From assembly GCA_903877645.1 (NCBI GenBank), contig CAIRES010000051.1, positions 46,001 to 110,000 of the forward strand: a stretch of DNA of 64,000 nucleotides. The letters are read 5' to 3'. The DNA is from an uncultured Bacteroidota bacterium (lineage in GTDB: Bacteria > Bacteroidota > Bacteroidia > Chitinophagales > Chitinophagaceae). Position 1 is the stretch's first letter. Each line of letters opens with the position of its first letter. Below are positions 24,610-32,242 of the stretch, piece by piece. A model generated the notes under the pieces. It was not told the origin of the DNA. It saw only the letters and a list, made by a program, of their open reading frames with translations, and searched no databases. The position numbers were made by a program, and so were the translations under genes.

Positions 24610-25611
24610 TTATGCAGTTACTGCTGTTGGCAGCAGGGCTTCCCTGATGCGTGCTTCTATAGCGTCGCTTACTTCGGGGTTATCTGCAAGGAATTGCTTT
24701 ACAGAATCGCGGCCCTGTCCTATTTTGCTTTCGTTGTAGCTGAACCATGAGCCACTCTTCTGGAGTATGCCGAGGTCCACGCCCATATCTATGATCTCGC
24801 CCATTTTGCTGATACCCTCACCGAAGATGATATCGAACTCAACCTGGCGGAATGGCGGGGCCACTTTGTTTTTCACCACCTTTACACGGGTACGGTTGCC
24901 GCTGGCCACATCGCCGTCCTTGATCTGTGCGATACGACGGATATCAAGGCGAACGGATGCGTAGAACTTAAGGGCATTACCGCCGGTAGTTGTTTCGGGG
25001 TTGCCAAACATTACGCCGATCTTCTCGCGGAGCTGGTTAATGAATATACAGCAGCAGCCTGTGCGGGAAATAGTAGCAGTGAGTTTGCGCAGCGCCTGGC
25101 TCATCAAACGTGCCTGAAGGCCCATTTTGCTTTCGCCCATTTCGCCTTCCAGCTCACCTTTTGGTACGAGAGCGGCTACGGAGTCGATAACCACCACGTC
25201 TACAGCACCGCTGGAGATAAGGCGATCAGCTATTTCGAGGCCCTGCTCGCCATAGTCGGGCTGGGAAATGATGAGATTATCCACATCTACGCCCAGTTTG
25301 CGGGCATAGCTGGCATCAAATGCGTGCTCGGCATCTATTATTGCGCAGATACCGCCTTTCTTTTGCGCCTGTGCAATAGTATGTATGGCAATTGTTGTTT
25401 TACCTGAAGACTCAGGCCCGTATATTTCTACGATACGGCCACGAGGCAGGCCGCCCACGCCCAATGCAACATCAAGCCCGATGGAGCCGGTGCTGATGAC
25501 CTCCATAACGTCGCTTTGCTTGTCGCCAAGCATCATTACCGATCCTTTGCCATAGTCTTTCTCGATCTTGTCGAGTGCGAGCTTCAATACCTTTAATTTG
25601 TCGTCTGCCAT
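24610..25611 (-). CDS. recA: Recombinase RecA
   Basis: The ATP-dependent strand-exchange protein of homologous recombination. Walker A GPESSGKT lies at residues 65-72, with [22 protein letters not shown] (Walker B and L1), and the L2 region [18 protein letters not shown]. At 333 aa it is slightly short; the C-terminal acidic tail found in enterobacterial RecA is largely absent, ending [13 protein letters not shown]. No LexA gene is in view. Confidence 0.98.
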   Translation of the reverse strand: MADDKLKVLKLALDKIEKDYGKGSVMMLGDKQSDVMEVISTGSIGLDVALGVGGLPRGRIVEIYGPESSGKTTIAIHTIAQAQKKGGICAIIDAEHAFDASYARKLGVDVDNLIISQPDYGEQGLEIADRLISSGAVDVVVIDSVAALVPKGELEGEMGESKMGLQARLMSQALRKLTATISRTGCCCIFINQLREKIGVMFGNPETTTGGNALKFYASVRLDIRRIAQIKDGDVASGNRTRVKVVKNKVAPPFRQVEFDIIFGEGISKMGEIIDMGVDLGILQKSGSWFSYNESKIGQGRDSVKQFLADNPEVSDAIEARIREALLPTAVTA

Positions 25612-25644
25612 GTTACTTACTTTTTTACGTATGAATATTTAAAC

Positions 25645-25652
25645 CAAAATTA
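25645..25652 (-). promoter_or_regulatory. -7 promoter element of recA
   Basis: TAATTTTG on the minus strand, perfect TAnnTTTG, with a predicted leader of about 27 nt. No SOS-type operator was recognised. Confidence 0.5.
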
Positions 25653-25989
25653 CTTTTTTAAAACCTGCCCTTGAAATCAAGTTATCAACAGAATTGCACA
25701 CCCTTGTCCGGAATTTTTTATTTGGTGGCACCGGTGTTGATAATCAATTAATTAAGTCAAAATCGCCTGTTATTCTTGCTACATTCTTGCGCACTATTGC
25801 ACATCTGTTGCACTACTAATTCTACAATCGTTGACTTTTTGCTGATTATGAGACAATATTATACATAATTCTTGACATTGCCAAATTATTTGGAAATAAA
25901 TTATTTTGTGGTTGGAATTTTGAGGGGATTTTGGGGTGTGGGAGTACAATCCCTGCCCTCCCGTTGAAAAAGCGGACCTTGTGCCGGGA

Positions 25990-26245
25990 GGTGTTTGGTT
26001 GTGTTAACTGTCCTTTGCGAGGGCGTTGGTGAGGACCACACCAACACCAGAGGGAAGGGAGGTGTTTGGTTGTGTTACCTGTCCTGTGCGAGGGCGTTGG
26101 TGAGACACCAACACCGGCGGGAAATAGCGATGTTTGGTTGTGTTGGGTGTCCGGTGCGAGTGTAGACGCATACAATGCGTCTCTACCGGGACGTTGCCGG
26201 ATGATGTTCTCTGCACTGCGCGAGGGCGTTGGTGAATCCATCGAC
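25990..26245 (+). repeat. Tandem cluster of ~70-bp palindromic repeat units
   Basis: TGTTTGGTTGTGTT starts at 25992, 26063 and 26131, giving periods of 71 and 68 nt. Each is followed by TGTCC and GCGAGGGCGTTGGTGA (26017, 26088), and the hairpin GTTGGTG/CACCAAC; unit 3 instead carries a different palindrome after GCGAG. A degenerate fourth unit has GCGAGGGCGTTGGTGA at 26220. An inverted copy is at 7137-7260 and a fragment at about 27292-27325. Confidence 0.8.
26164..26182. repeat. AGACGCAT-ACA-ATGCGTCT palindrome
   Basis: Perfect 8-bp arms around ACA, embedded in the third repeat unit. An imperfect copy (GGCGTAT-ACA-ATGCGTCC) lies at about 27955-27973, so this is a separate dispersed repeat. 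Confidence 0.65.
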
Positions 26246-26504
26246 ACAGACTGTAGATAAGGGTGTACAACCTGTCCAAAACGCGCCTGACGGCAAAAAG
26301 CCGTAATGACGCTATCTCCACTCGTAGTTATCAAACCTTTAGATTAAGGTTCTAAAGAAGGAACAAACACACCAACGGGAAATGAATGCCTTCAAGGTAA
26401 AATGAGTAGCATAATCAATGATAAGAATTGTACTTTAGCAGTTGAAAAAATGAAGCTATGACGTAAAAGATATTGATTAAATAGTTAGCGCGATACGCTT
26501 GCAG

Positions 26505-26647
26505 ACTTGTTTTTGAAAGTTCGACGATTCAGAAATCCACAAGGAAAGTAAAGCAGTAACGCTCACGTGATGCGTGAGCTATGCTGTGCCTTGTGGATAG
26601 GGTGTCGAACCCCTCAAAAACAGGTATATGTCATACGCTCACGTATT
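26505..26647 (+). ncRNA. Long nested fold-back with terminator, candidate structured RNA
   Basis: A series of nested inverted repeats with small internal loops: 26505-26516 with 26614-26625 (12 bp, one G-T), 26519-26525 with 26604-26610 (GTTCGAC/GTCGAAC), 26535-26544 with 26589-26598 (ATCCACAAGG/CCTTGTGGAT), a short AGCA/TGCT, and apical 26561-26567 with 26573-26579 (GCTCACG/CGTGAGC, 5-nt loop). Just downstream ATACG-ctca-CGTAT is followed by seven T, a plausible terminator. A TACTTTAG near 26428 could be a weak -7 box. No Rfam family is recognised; SRP RNA, tmRNA and RNase P do not fit by eye. It might instead be a DNA hairpin element. Confidence 0.5.
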
Positions 26648-26718
26648 TTTTTATGCCAAAATTTCAACGCTAAAAAGAATTGAAACTCATATTAATTAAC
26701 ATTAAAAATCTCAAAAAA

Positions 26719-27277
26719 ATGAAGAAGCTACTTATTGTTATGATTTTATTCTCTGCTTGTTATGCACCAAAAGCAACCACAAAAAAAGAAGTCAAGAAGT
26801 TTTCTCCTGTAACTTTTAAAGTTATAGATTCAGTTAAAGGAAGCCAAAATCAACTTTACATTAAAGCATATCAGTGGATGGCTAATACATTTAATTCGGC
26901 TAAAGAAGTCATTCAAATGCAAGATAAGGAAGCGGGAAAATTAATTGGAAAAGGAGTGATGAAAACAGCCTACTGCAAAAGATGGTCTCGGGTCTAAAAT
27001 TGGTGATGATATTGTCTACTATACGATTTCAATTGATGTGAAAGATGGTAAATGCAGATGTGTATTATCGGACTTCATACACGAAGGGGGTACGGGCGTT
27101 TCTGCTTGGGCAGGACACTCCATGCAAAGTCTGATTACCTTGGGGAATCTCGATAATCCGCCTTTAAATAGAGAGAGAAAAAGGTATGATGAAGTCCTTG
27201 GGTACGTTACAAGTAAGTCCAATATAATTTTAGCTTCTTTTAAAGCGGCTATGAATAAAGCTGATGATGGGTTTTGA
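26719..27277 (+). pseudogene. DUF4468-like lipoprotein gene with a frameshift
   Basis: The first frame starts MKKLLIVMILFSACYAP (lipobox-like SAC) and reads to a stop at 26997; the second resumes one nucleotide out of phase as DGLGSKIGDDIVYYTISIDV and runs to 27277. Joined, they give about 185 residues resembling DUF4468 proteins (TBP-like fold, secreted, unknown function). The shift can be placed at either of two AAAA runs, 26962-26965 or 26977-26980. It may be a true pseudogene or a one-base sequencing error. The gene is A+T-rich relative to its surroundings and follows the fold-back element. Confidence 0.6.
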
Positions 27278-27339
27278 TTTTTGTATTCTGCGCGAGGGAG
27301 TTAGTGTGATACAAGCCAGCGGGGACTGAAAAACGGACG

Positions 27340-27570
27340 TTATGCAGCCTTGCTGCGGGCGCGTACTATAGACTTCTGCTTCAGCAGTTTATTATTTGCA
27401 GCATCTTGCCGCTTCATGATCCGCTTTTCAATCCGGGTCATGCAGTCGATATAATCTTCCATGTCTTTAAAATCACCCTGCTCGATGAGCCATTTGGCTT
27501 CACGGCGCTCTTCGGGCGTTACGATCTTATATCGGTAACCGGCGTATTTATCTATTCTCGTGGTAGCCAT
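27340..27570 (-). CDS. Small protein, possible antitoxin of a TA-like pair
   Basis: A 76-residue charged protein (MATTRIDKYAGYRYKIV, then PEERREAKWLIEQGDFKD and a basic C-terminus RQDAANNKLLKQKSIVRARS). It overlaps the upstream gene by 23 nt, so translation is coupled. No family was recognised. The overlap, size and opposite-looking character of the two proteins suggest a toxin-antitoxin module, but this is inference only. Confidence 0.5.
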   Translation of the reverse strand: MATTRIDKYAGYRYKIVTPEERREAKWLIEQGDFKDMEDYIDCMTRIEKRIMKRQDAANNKLLKQKSIVRARSKAA

Positions 27571-27847
27571 AACGATAACAAGTTTTTACTACTGCAAATT
27601 TAGGACTTAAAATGAAAACTACCCTGTATTTTATTCCATTTAACTCATTATGAGCGAACCAGGTTCTGCCTTTATAATGTTCATAAATTGCACAGGTCTT
27701 TAGCAACTTGGCAATCTGCAAAAATTTCAAGTCGTGGTTCTTATTTTTATTTAAAAAATTATCCAGGATATGATCGCAATACTGGGACACCCATTTTATC
27801 TCCACGCTACGATTACGTACTTTAATAATGACATTTTCAGTAGACAT
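27548..27847 (-). CDS. Small protein, possible toxin of a TA-like pair
   Basis: A 99-residue basic protein. Its C-terminal half (RTWFAHNELNGIKYRVVFIL, then AVVKTCYRYG) has the short-strand pattern and terminal aromatic/basic strand seen in small RNase toxins such as RelE/BrnT/DUF4258-like proteins, but no family assignment is secure. It is first of two overlapping genes (23 nt). The start ATG at 27847 is preferred; no -7 box is obvious. Confidence 0.5.
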   Translation of the reverse strand: MSTENVIIKVRNRSVEIKWVSQYCDHILDNFLNKNKNHDLKFLQIAKLLKTCAIYEHYKGRTWFAHNELNGIKYRVVFILSPKFAVVKTCYRYGYHENR

Positions 27848-28009
27848 ATTTCAACAAGGATTGAATCGCATAGTGTTACGAAAACAAAACTAAAAAAATA
27901 TCTGAATAATCATGCAAGTTTAAGTACGTCTTCTGCCACCTCTCCGGTATGAATGGGCGTATACAATGCGTCCAACCGGATTACGTGTCCGATAGTAGGT
28001 ATTAACGAA

Positions 28010-28038
28010 AAAAGAGTTCCTCATAGAGAAACTCTTTT
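28010..28038 (-). terminator. Terminator downstream of the small membrane protein
   Basis: Arms AAAAGAGTT and AACTCTTTT (9 bp, 11-nt loop), followed on the minus strand by further T residues (CTCTTTTTTCG), about 50 nt after the stop at 28088. Confidence 0.65.
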
Positions 28039-28087
28039 AAGCTCGGAGCAGACTCCGATCCTATATATAGACCCATTTCGGGGAATT

Positions 28088-28318
28088 TTATACTTCCCTC
28101 AATCTGTCCTTATCTCCTTTTATTGCTTTGGAAAGCACAGCAATGGAACCAAGGCCCATTATTGTAACGATAGCCACCTGGGGTGCTTCGTGCATGGCTA
28201 TATTGGCAAAATTGGTGAGTGTAAAGCCAAAGGTGGCGATACACAATAAGACACCGATGAATGCATATTTAAAGATGTTGTTGTTGACTTCGCTGTTGTT
28301 CTTTATTTCTTCCTGCAT
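28088..28318 (-). CDS. Small two-helix membrane protein
   Basis: A 76-residue protein with an acidic/Asn-rich N-terminus (MQEEIKNNSEVNNN), two hydrophobic helices (about residues 16-40, YAFIGVLLCIATFGFTLTN, and 46-66, APQVAIVTIMGLGSIAVLS) and a charged tail KAIKGDKDRLREV. No homolog recognised. The codon pattern, the terminator downstream and lack of overlap with another gene support it as real. Confidence 0.6.
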   Translation of the reverse strand: MQEEIKNNSEVNNNIFKYAFIGVLLCIATFGFTLTNFANIAMHEAPQVAIVTIMGLGSIAVLSKAIKGDKDRLREV

Positions 28319-28516
28319 AACTTATAGTTTGTGTTTGACGCTGTAAAAATACCATGCCATATAAAACTGGGGAATTGCTTTTCGGTAAATGGCGGGGTTA
28401 TGTAGGTAAATACAGAATTGTGGTAAACGAATAGAGGTTTTTGTCCGTTAGTTTTTGTGGTGTGTGCATTGGCATGATTCTATTTACATAAACGAAGAAA
28501 ACTAAAAAACATTTTT

Positions 28517-28828
28517 ATGCGTACCACTAAATATTTGTTAATAGGCGCGCTTGGCGTAGCCGCAGTATTGCTTCTTACATCAGACAAGGCAAAGCCAATG
28601 CGTGATGAACTGGCAGATAAAGCCAAAAAGAAAATGGACAAATGGAAAGACAGACTGAACAAGCTGAACAGCAATGCTATGGACTCAGTAGAAGATCTGA
28701 AGGATATGATAGCAGGTGAGGTGAAGGGCCTGAGCAGTGATGCGCGCGATCGCATTGAAGCTATCCTTAGCGAAACAACAAAAGCTACTGCGAAAGTGAA
28801 AAAGAATGTGAGCGAACAATTGTCTTAA
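28517..28828 (+). CDS. YtxH-like small membrane-anchored coiled-coil protein
   Basis: The 103-residue protein has an N-terminal hydrophobic anchor (LLIGALGVAAVLLLTSD) and then a Lys/Asp/Glu-rich amphipathic helix to the end (DELADKAKKKMDKWKDRLNK, later KATAKVKKNVSEQLS). This is the shape of YtxH/general-stress proteins, apolipoprotein-like, anchored to the cytoplasmic membrane. Function is unknown. A terminator-like hairpin follows. Confidence 0.65.
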   Translation: MRTTKYLLIGALGVAAVLLLTSDKAKPMRDELADKAKKKMDKWKDRLNKLNSNAMDSVEDLKDMIAGEVKGLSSDARDRIEAILSETTKATAKVKKNVSEQLS

Positions 28829-28860
28829 AGGCATTAAAGGCATTTGACCGGCAGCAGAAG

Positions 28861-28895
28861 AAAAAGCGGGGGCATGTATGTGTCTTCGCTTTTTT
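28861..28895 (+). terminator. Terminator of the YtxH-like gene
   Basis: AAAAAGCG pairs with CGCTTTTT over an 18-nt loop and the right arm continues into T residues, about 30 nt after the stop. Confidence 0.55.
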
Positions 28896-28987
28896 GTTGC
28901 GTTGGGTGAAAACATCCCCCTCGCCCCCTTCGCCGACGCACAAGGGCTAACGCTAAAGGGGGAATTCCTGCGCGAGATCCGCAGTGA

Positions 28988-29389
28988 TCAATCCTGAACT
29001 ACGCGGCGGGAGTGGCCGAAACCGATGTAGATGTACAGGTACAACATACGGGAGAGGCGCATGAGGTAGGGCTGCATGAGCACTACTACTACTGTGCTGA
29101 CAATGAGGTAATAAAAAACGCTGTAGTCTTTGTAGGAAAGTCCGAAGATAGGCCAATACCAAAGCAGGTTGAGGAAAAACAGCATCATAGTGAGGGCGTA
29201 GTTGATGCCGCCGCCATTGTTGCTTTCTGACTTCATACGCTCGCCGCATACTTCGCACTCATCTTTCAGGGCCAGGCATTTACCCAACGGAAAAATACTT
29301 TTGTTCACGAATACAGTTGACTGCCTGCAACTGGGGCACTTCATGGTGAGCAGTGCGGGAAGTAAAGCCGGTTTTTTTGAATCTGACAT
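28988..29389 (-). CDS. DUF983 membrane protein
   Basis: A 133-residue protein with two zinc-ribbon-like Cys pairs (MKCPSCRQ at about 17-21 and CEVCGERM at about 45-50) followed by two transmembrane helices (YALTMMLFFLNLLWYWPIF, YYLIVSTVVVVLMQPYLM). This is the DUF983 layout. Function unknown in this phylum. A perfect -7 box is found upstream, with a leader of about 24 nt. Confidence 0.88.
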   Translation of the reverse strand: MSDSKKPALLPALLTMKCPSCRQSTVFVNKSIFPLGKCLALKDECEVCGERMKSESNNGGGINYALTMMLFFLNLLWYWPIFGLSYKDYSVFYYLIVSTVVVVLMQPYLMRLSRMLYLYIYIGFGHSRRVVQD

Positions 29390-29419
29390 TTGGATGCAAA
29401 ATACTAATTTTTAGCTTTA

Positions 29420-29427
29420 CAAAGGTA
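29420..29427 (-). promoter_or_regulatory. -7 promoter element of the DUF983 gene
   Basis: TACCTTTG on the minus strand, perfect TAnnTTTG. Confidence 0.5.
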
Positions 29428-29498
29428 TTGACTATCAGCGTGTTATAATATAAATGCCGAATAACCAAAGCTAATCACAGCCGATGGCGCTTCCGCAA

Positions 29499-30779
29499 TT
29501 AGGTTTTCCTCGGTTTTTTCTTTGCAGCGGGGAAGAGTACATTATTCAATATTAGCCGATACCCGGGTGAGTTGGGGTGCAGGTTGAGGTCGGTTGGAGG
29601 GTCGCCAACTTTGTGTTCGTAGGCTTCGGGGTCGTGGCCGCCGTAGAAGGTCCAGGTGCCTTTGCCGTATTCGCCGTGTATGTAGCGGGCTTCGTGGGCG
29701 GGTTTGTAATCGCCCATTACCAGCACACTCGACTTCAGCACTTCATCGCGGAATGCGGTTGTTTGCCCCATAAAGCCCTTGATGGTGGTGGTGTGATCCT
29801 GGCAAAGCATAGTAGGCACGGGATCGAACTTGGCCGAGAAGTTAAACAGTGTAAAGTAGTCGCTGGTAGGCACTACATGATACATTTGCATACGTGGATT
29901 GGTGTTATCAATATCGGAGTACTCATATACATAGGGGTTGGTCTCCAAACGAAAATCTTTAAACGCGAAGCATTTGGTGAAATCGAGCTTCTGCTGCGCC
30001 TTTGGGTCCATAGGGTCGCCGTCAAAAGGCACATCGCAAATGTCGGTGCCTTCGGCAGCCAGGGCTATATCATAAGTATCAGTGGCCGAACACATGGCAA
30101 ACATATAACCGCCACCGGCTACAAAATCGCGTATTTTCTTGGCCACCGCCAATTGCAACTGCGATACCTTGCTGAAGCCATGCTTGGCAGCAATGGCCTC
30201 TGCCGTTTTCTGGTCGTTTTGGTACCAGGAGGTATTGCGGAATTGCGCCCAGAATTTGCCATACTGCCCTGTAAAGTCTTCGTGGTGGAGGTGCAGCCAG
30301 TCGTACTTGGCGAGGTCATCGGCCAGCACTTCGTCATCATAGATCTTGTCGAAGGGTATCTCGGCATAGGTGAGTACAAGCGTCACGGCATCGTCCCACG
30401 GTTCTTTATTGAGGGGGGTGTACACTGCTATGCGCGGAGCTTTCTCTAGTTTTATGATGTCGCCGTTGTAATCAGGATTGGATATTTCATTGACAATGCC
30501 CACATACTGTGCATCGCTGATGACCTCATAAGTGACACCGCGCAATTTGCAGAGGCGCTCCATGCTTTCCACATTATCCATACAAAAGCTGCCACCCCTG
30601 TAGTTGAGTAGCCAGTCGACGGCTATATTGGCTTTGAGCGCGGCATAGGCTACGCCATAAGCTTTGAGGTGGTTGGCCTGGCCATCGGCATCCATAGGGA
30701 TGAATATTTTTGATGCCATTGCTGTAAAAGAATACAGTACAGTCATCAGCAGCACAAACAAGGATCTCATCTTTATCAT
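29499..30779 (-). CDS. Secreted protein with glutamine-amidotransferase-like (ThuA-like) fold
   Basis: The 426-residue protein has a signal peptide (SLFVLLMTVLYSFTAMAS) and a body with DWLLNYRGGSF, YDWLHLHHEDFTGQYGKF, IRDFVAGGGYMFAMCSATD and RYIHGEYGKGTWTFYGGHDP. The segment GGGYMFAMCSATDTYDIA resembles the nucleophile elbow of class I amidotransferase-like proteins. In many Bacteroidota it is labelled asparagine synthetase B, which its sequence does not support: there is no N-terminal Cys2 or PP-loop. Periplasmic; function unknown. The start could be M1 or M4. Confidence 0.6.
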   Translation of the reverse strand: MIKMRSLFVLLMTVLYSFTAMASKIFIPMDADGQANHLKAYGVAYAALKANIAVDWLLNYRGGSFCMDNVESMERLCKLRGVTYEVISDAQYVGIVNEISNPDYNGDIIKLEKAPRIAVYTPLNKEPWDDAVTLVLTYAEIPFDKIYDDEVLADDLAKYDWLHLHHEDFTGQYGKFWAQFRNTSWYQNDQKTAEAIAAKHGFSKVSQLQLAVAKKIRDFVAGGGYMFAMCSATDTYDIALAAEGTDICDVPFDGDPMDPKAQQKLDFTKCFAFKDFRLETNPYVYEYSDIDNTNPRMQMYHVVPTSDYFTLFNFSAKFDPVPTMLCQDHTTTIKGFMGQTTAFRDEVLKSSVLVMGDYKPAHEARYIHGEYGKGTWTFYGGHDPEAYEHKVGDPPTDLNLHPNSPGYRLILNNVLFPAAKKKPRKT

Positions 30780-30979
30780 AAACAGGTCTGTAAGTTACCC
30801 ATATTTTTTAGTTAGGTGTGGCAGATGGATGGTTAAAAAAAATGAAATGTTTGTTTGCGCAACTATTGCATGATGTAATGCGCTATATATGATCTTCGTC
30901 AGCTATTAAAATAACCATGATCATGGTCTAATATGACGGAGGCGTGACATACAAATTACAATACAGGGCATGGTAAAAC

Positions 30980-30987
30980 TACCTTTG
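30980..30987 (+). promoter_or_regulatory. -7 promoter element of the hem operon
   Basis: TACCTTTG, perfect TAnnTTTG; predicted transcription start near 30994 and a 25-nt leader to the hemA ATG. No -33 TTTG at the standard spacing. Confidence 0.6.
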
Positions 30988-31018
30988 CAGCAGGTAATAC
31001 CGATACTTACAGACACAC

Positions 31019-32239
31019 ATGTACAGCAGTGAAAAACAACATATTGAGCATTTTTGGGTTGTTGGGCTGAACTACAAAAAAACAGACGCCACAATCAGGG
31101 GTTTGTTTGCAGTAGGGCAAGAGCAATACGAGAAGCTGCTGGCAAATGCACCCGCAAAGGGTGTGCATGATATGTTTGTGCTTTCCACCTGCAACCGTAC
31201 AGAAATATATGGCTTTGGTAATGATGCAGGCCAGATGGCAGAAATATTGTGTAGCGCGGGACATGGCGATGTGGCTACCTTCTCGGAAGTATCGTACTGC
31301 AAGAACGGAATGGAAGCCATAGCGCATCTGTACCATGTGGCTGCCGGACTTGATTCGCAGATCCTGGGTGACTATGAAATACTGGGGCAGATAAAAACAG
31401 CAGTGAAACGTGCCAAGGTGCATGGACGTATAGGAGCCTTCATGGAAAGATTGGTGAATAGTGTGCTGCAAGCCTCGAAGGCAGTGAAGACACAGACTGT
31501 ATTGAGCGGAGGAACGGTATCCGTTTCTTTCGCCGCCGTGCAATACATCAAGCAATACCTGGAAACAAATAACCGGGGTGAAGCAAAAAATAAGATAGTG
31601 GTAGTAGGTACAGGGAAGATAGGCCGTGTGACGTGCCGCAACTTTGTGGATTACCTGGATACTAAGGATATAGTGCTCATCAACCGTACAGAAGAAACAG
31701 CGGCGAGCCTGGCCAATGAGCTGGGGCTACGCCACGCCGCCTTTACAGAGATGGAAGCAGAACTGGCTGATGCTGAAATTGTAGTAGTATCTACCAGTGC
31801 GCAAGACCCGGTGATCGTGAAACATCATTTGCTGGGAAAAGGCGCCAAACTAGTGATAGATATGTCGGTGCCGACAAATGTGGCCGAAGACGCACGCCAG
31901 CTACTGGGCATCACATTTGTGGACGTGGATGCATTATCGAAAATAAAGGATGAGACGCTACAGGTGCGTATGGCAGAAGTGCCCAAGGCGCTTTTGATCA
32001 TAGAGGCGCATATCGCGGAATTTGCAGGATGGTATGAAATGCGCAAGCAGGTACCGGTGCTGAAGGAAGTAAAGAACAAGCTGAAGACAATACAGATAGA
32101 CCCGCACCTGCTGCATGAAGCCGAGCCGGTGCAGGAAGAAAAGATACAAAAGGTGATCAGCAATATGGCTACAAAAATGCGCCGCGATTATACACCCGGC
32201 TGCCACTTTATCACCGCAATAAACGATTATATAGCATAG
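31019..32239 (+). CDS. hemA: Glutamyl-tRNA reductase
   Basis: The first enzyme of the C5 haem pathway, reducing glutamyl-tRNA(Glu) to glutamate-1-semialdehyde with NADPH. At 406 aa, it has the catalytic Cys58 in STCNRTEIYG, the LYHVAAGLDSQILGDYEILG loop, the NADPH Rossmann motif KIVVVGTGKIG, and a C-terminal dimerisation helix region. First gene of a seven-gene haem operon; hemC follows after 3 nt. Haem feedback usually acts at this step, though no regulatory element is visible. Confidence 0.96.
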   Translation: MYSSEKQHIEHFWVVGLNYKKTDATIRGLFAVGQEQYEKLLANAPAKGVHDMFVLSTCNRTEIYGFGNDAGQMAEILCSAGHGDVATFSEVSYCKNGMEAIAHLYHVAAGLDSQILGDYEILGQIKTAVKRAKVHGRIGAFMERLVNSVLQASKAVKTQTVLSGGTVSVSFAAVQYIKQYLETNNRGEAKNKIVVVGTGKIGRVTCRNFVDYLDTKDIVLINRTEETAASLANELGLRHAAFTEMEAELADAEIVVVSTSAQDPVIVKHHLLGKGAKLVIDMSVPTNVAEDARQLLGITFVDVDALSKIKDETLQVRMAEVPKALLIIEAHIAEFAGWYEMRKQVPVLKEVKNKLKTIQIDPHLLHEAEPVQEEKIQKVISNMATKMRRDYTPGCHFITAINDYIA

Positions 32240-32242
32240 GCC

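Larger units (their letters stand above)
25612..26504. other. Gene-free region upstream of recA with repeat cluster
   Basis: About 0.9 kb without a gene I can support. The recA-proximal part is AT-rich; the middle (25990-26245) is a cluster of palindromic repeats; the distal part has small hairpins (ACGGC-aaaaa-GCCGT near 26290, AACCTT/AAGGTT near 26330). A 162-codon minus-strand frame here merely translates the repeats. Confidence 0.65.

Noticed and set aside
25990..26245. CRISPR array
   Set aside because: Repeats are long (about 50 nt) with no unique spacers of constant length, contain palindromes, and are found elsewhere in inverted orientation. No cas genes.
25846..26334. 162-codon minus-strand frame upstream of recA
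   Set aside because: It only translates the 70-bp palindromic repeats, giving a repetitive His/Arg/Pro-rich sequence with no plausible fold.
26505..26625. tRNA, tmRNA, SRP RNA or retron msr-msd
   Set aside because: One arm looks like a TTCGA T-loop on the minus strand, but no acceptor or anticodon arms fit; SRP and tmRNA motifs are absent; no reverse transcriptase is nearby.
29577..30449. 290-codon plus-strand frame
   Set aside because: Antisense of the secreted ThuA-like protein; low-complexity Val/Gly/His pattern.
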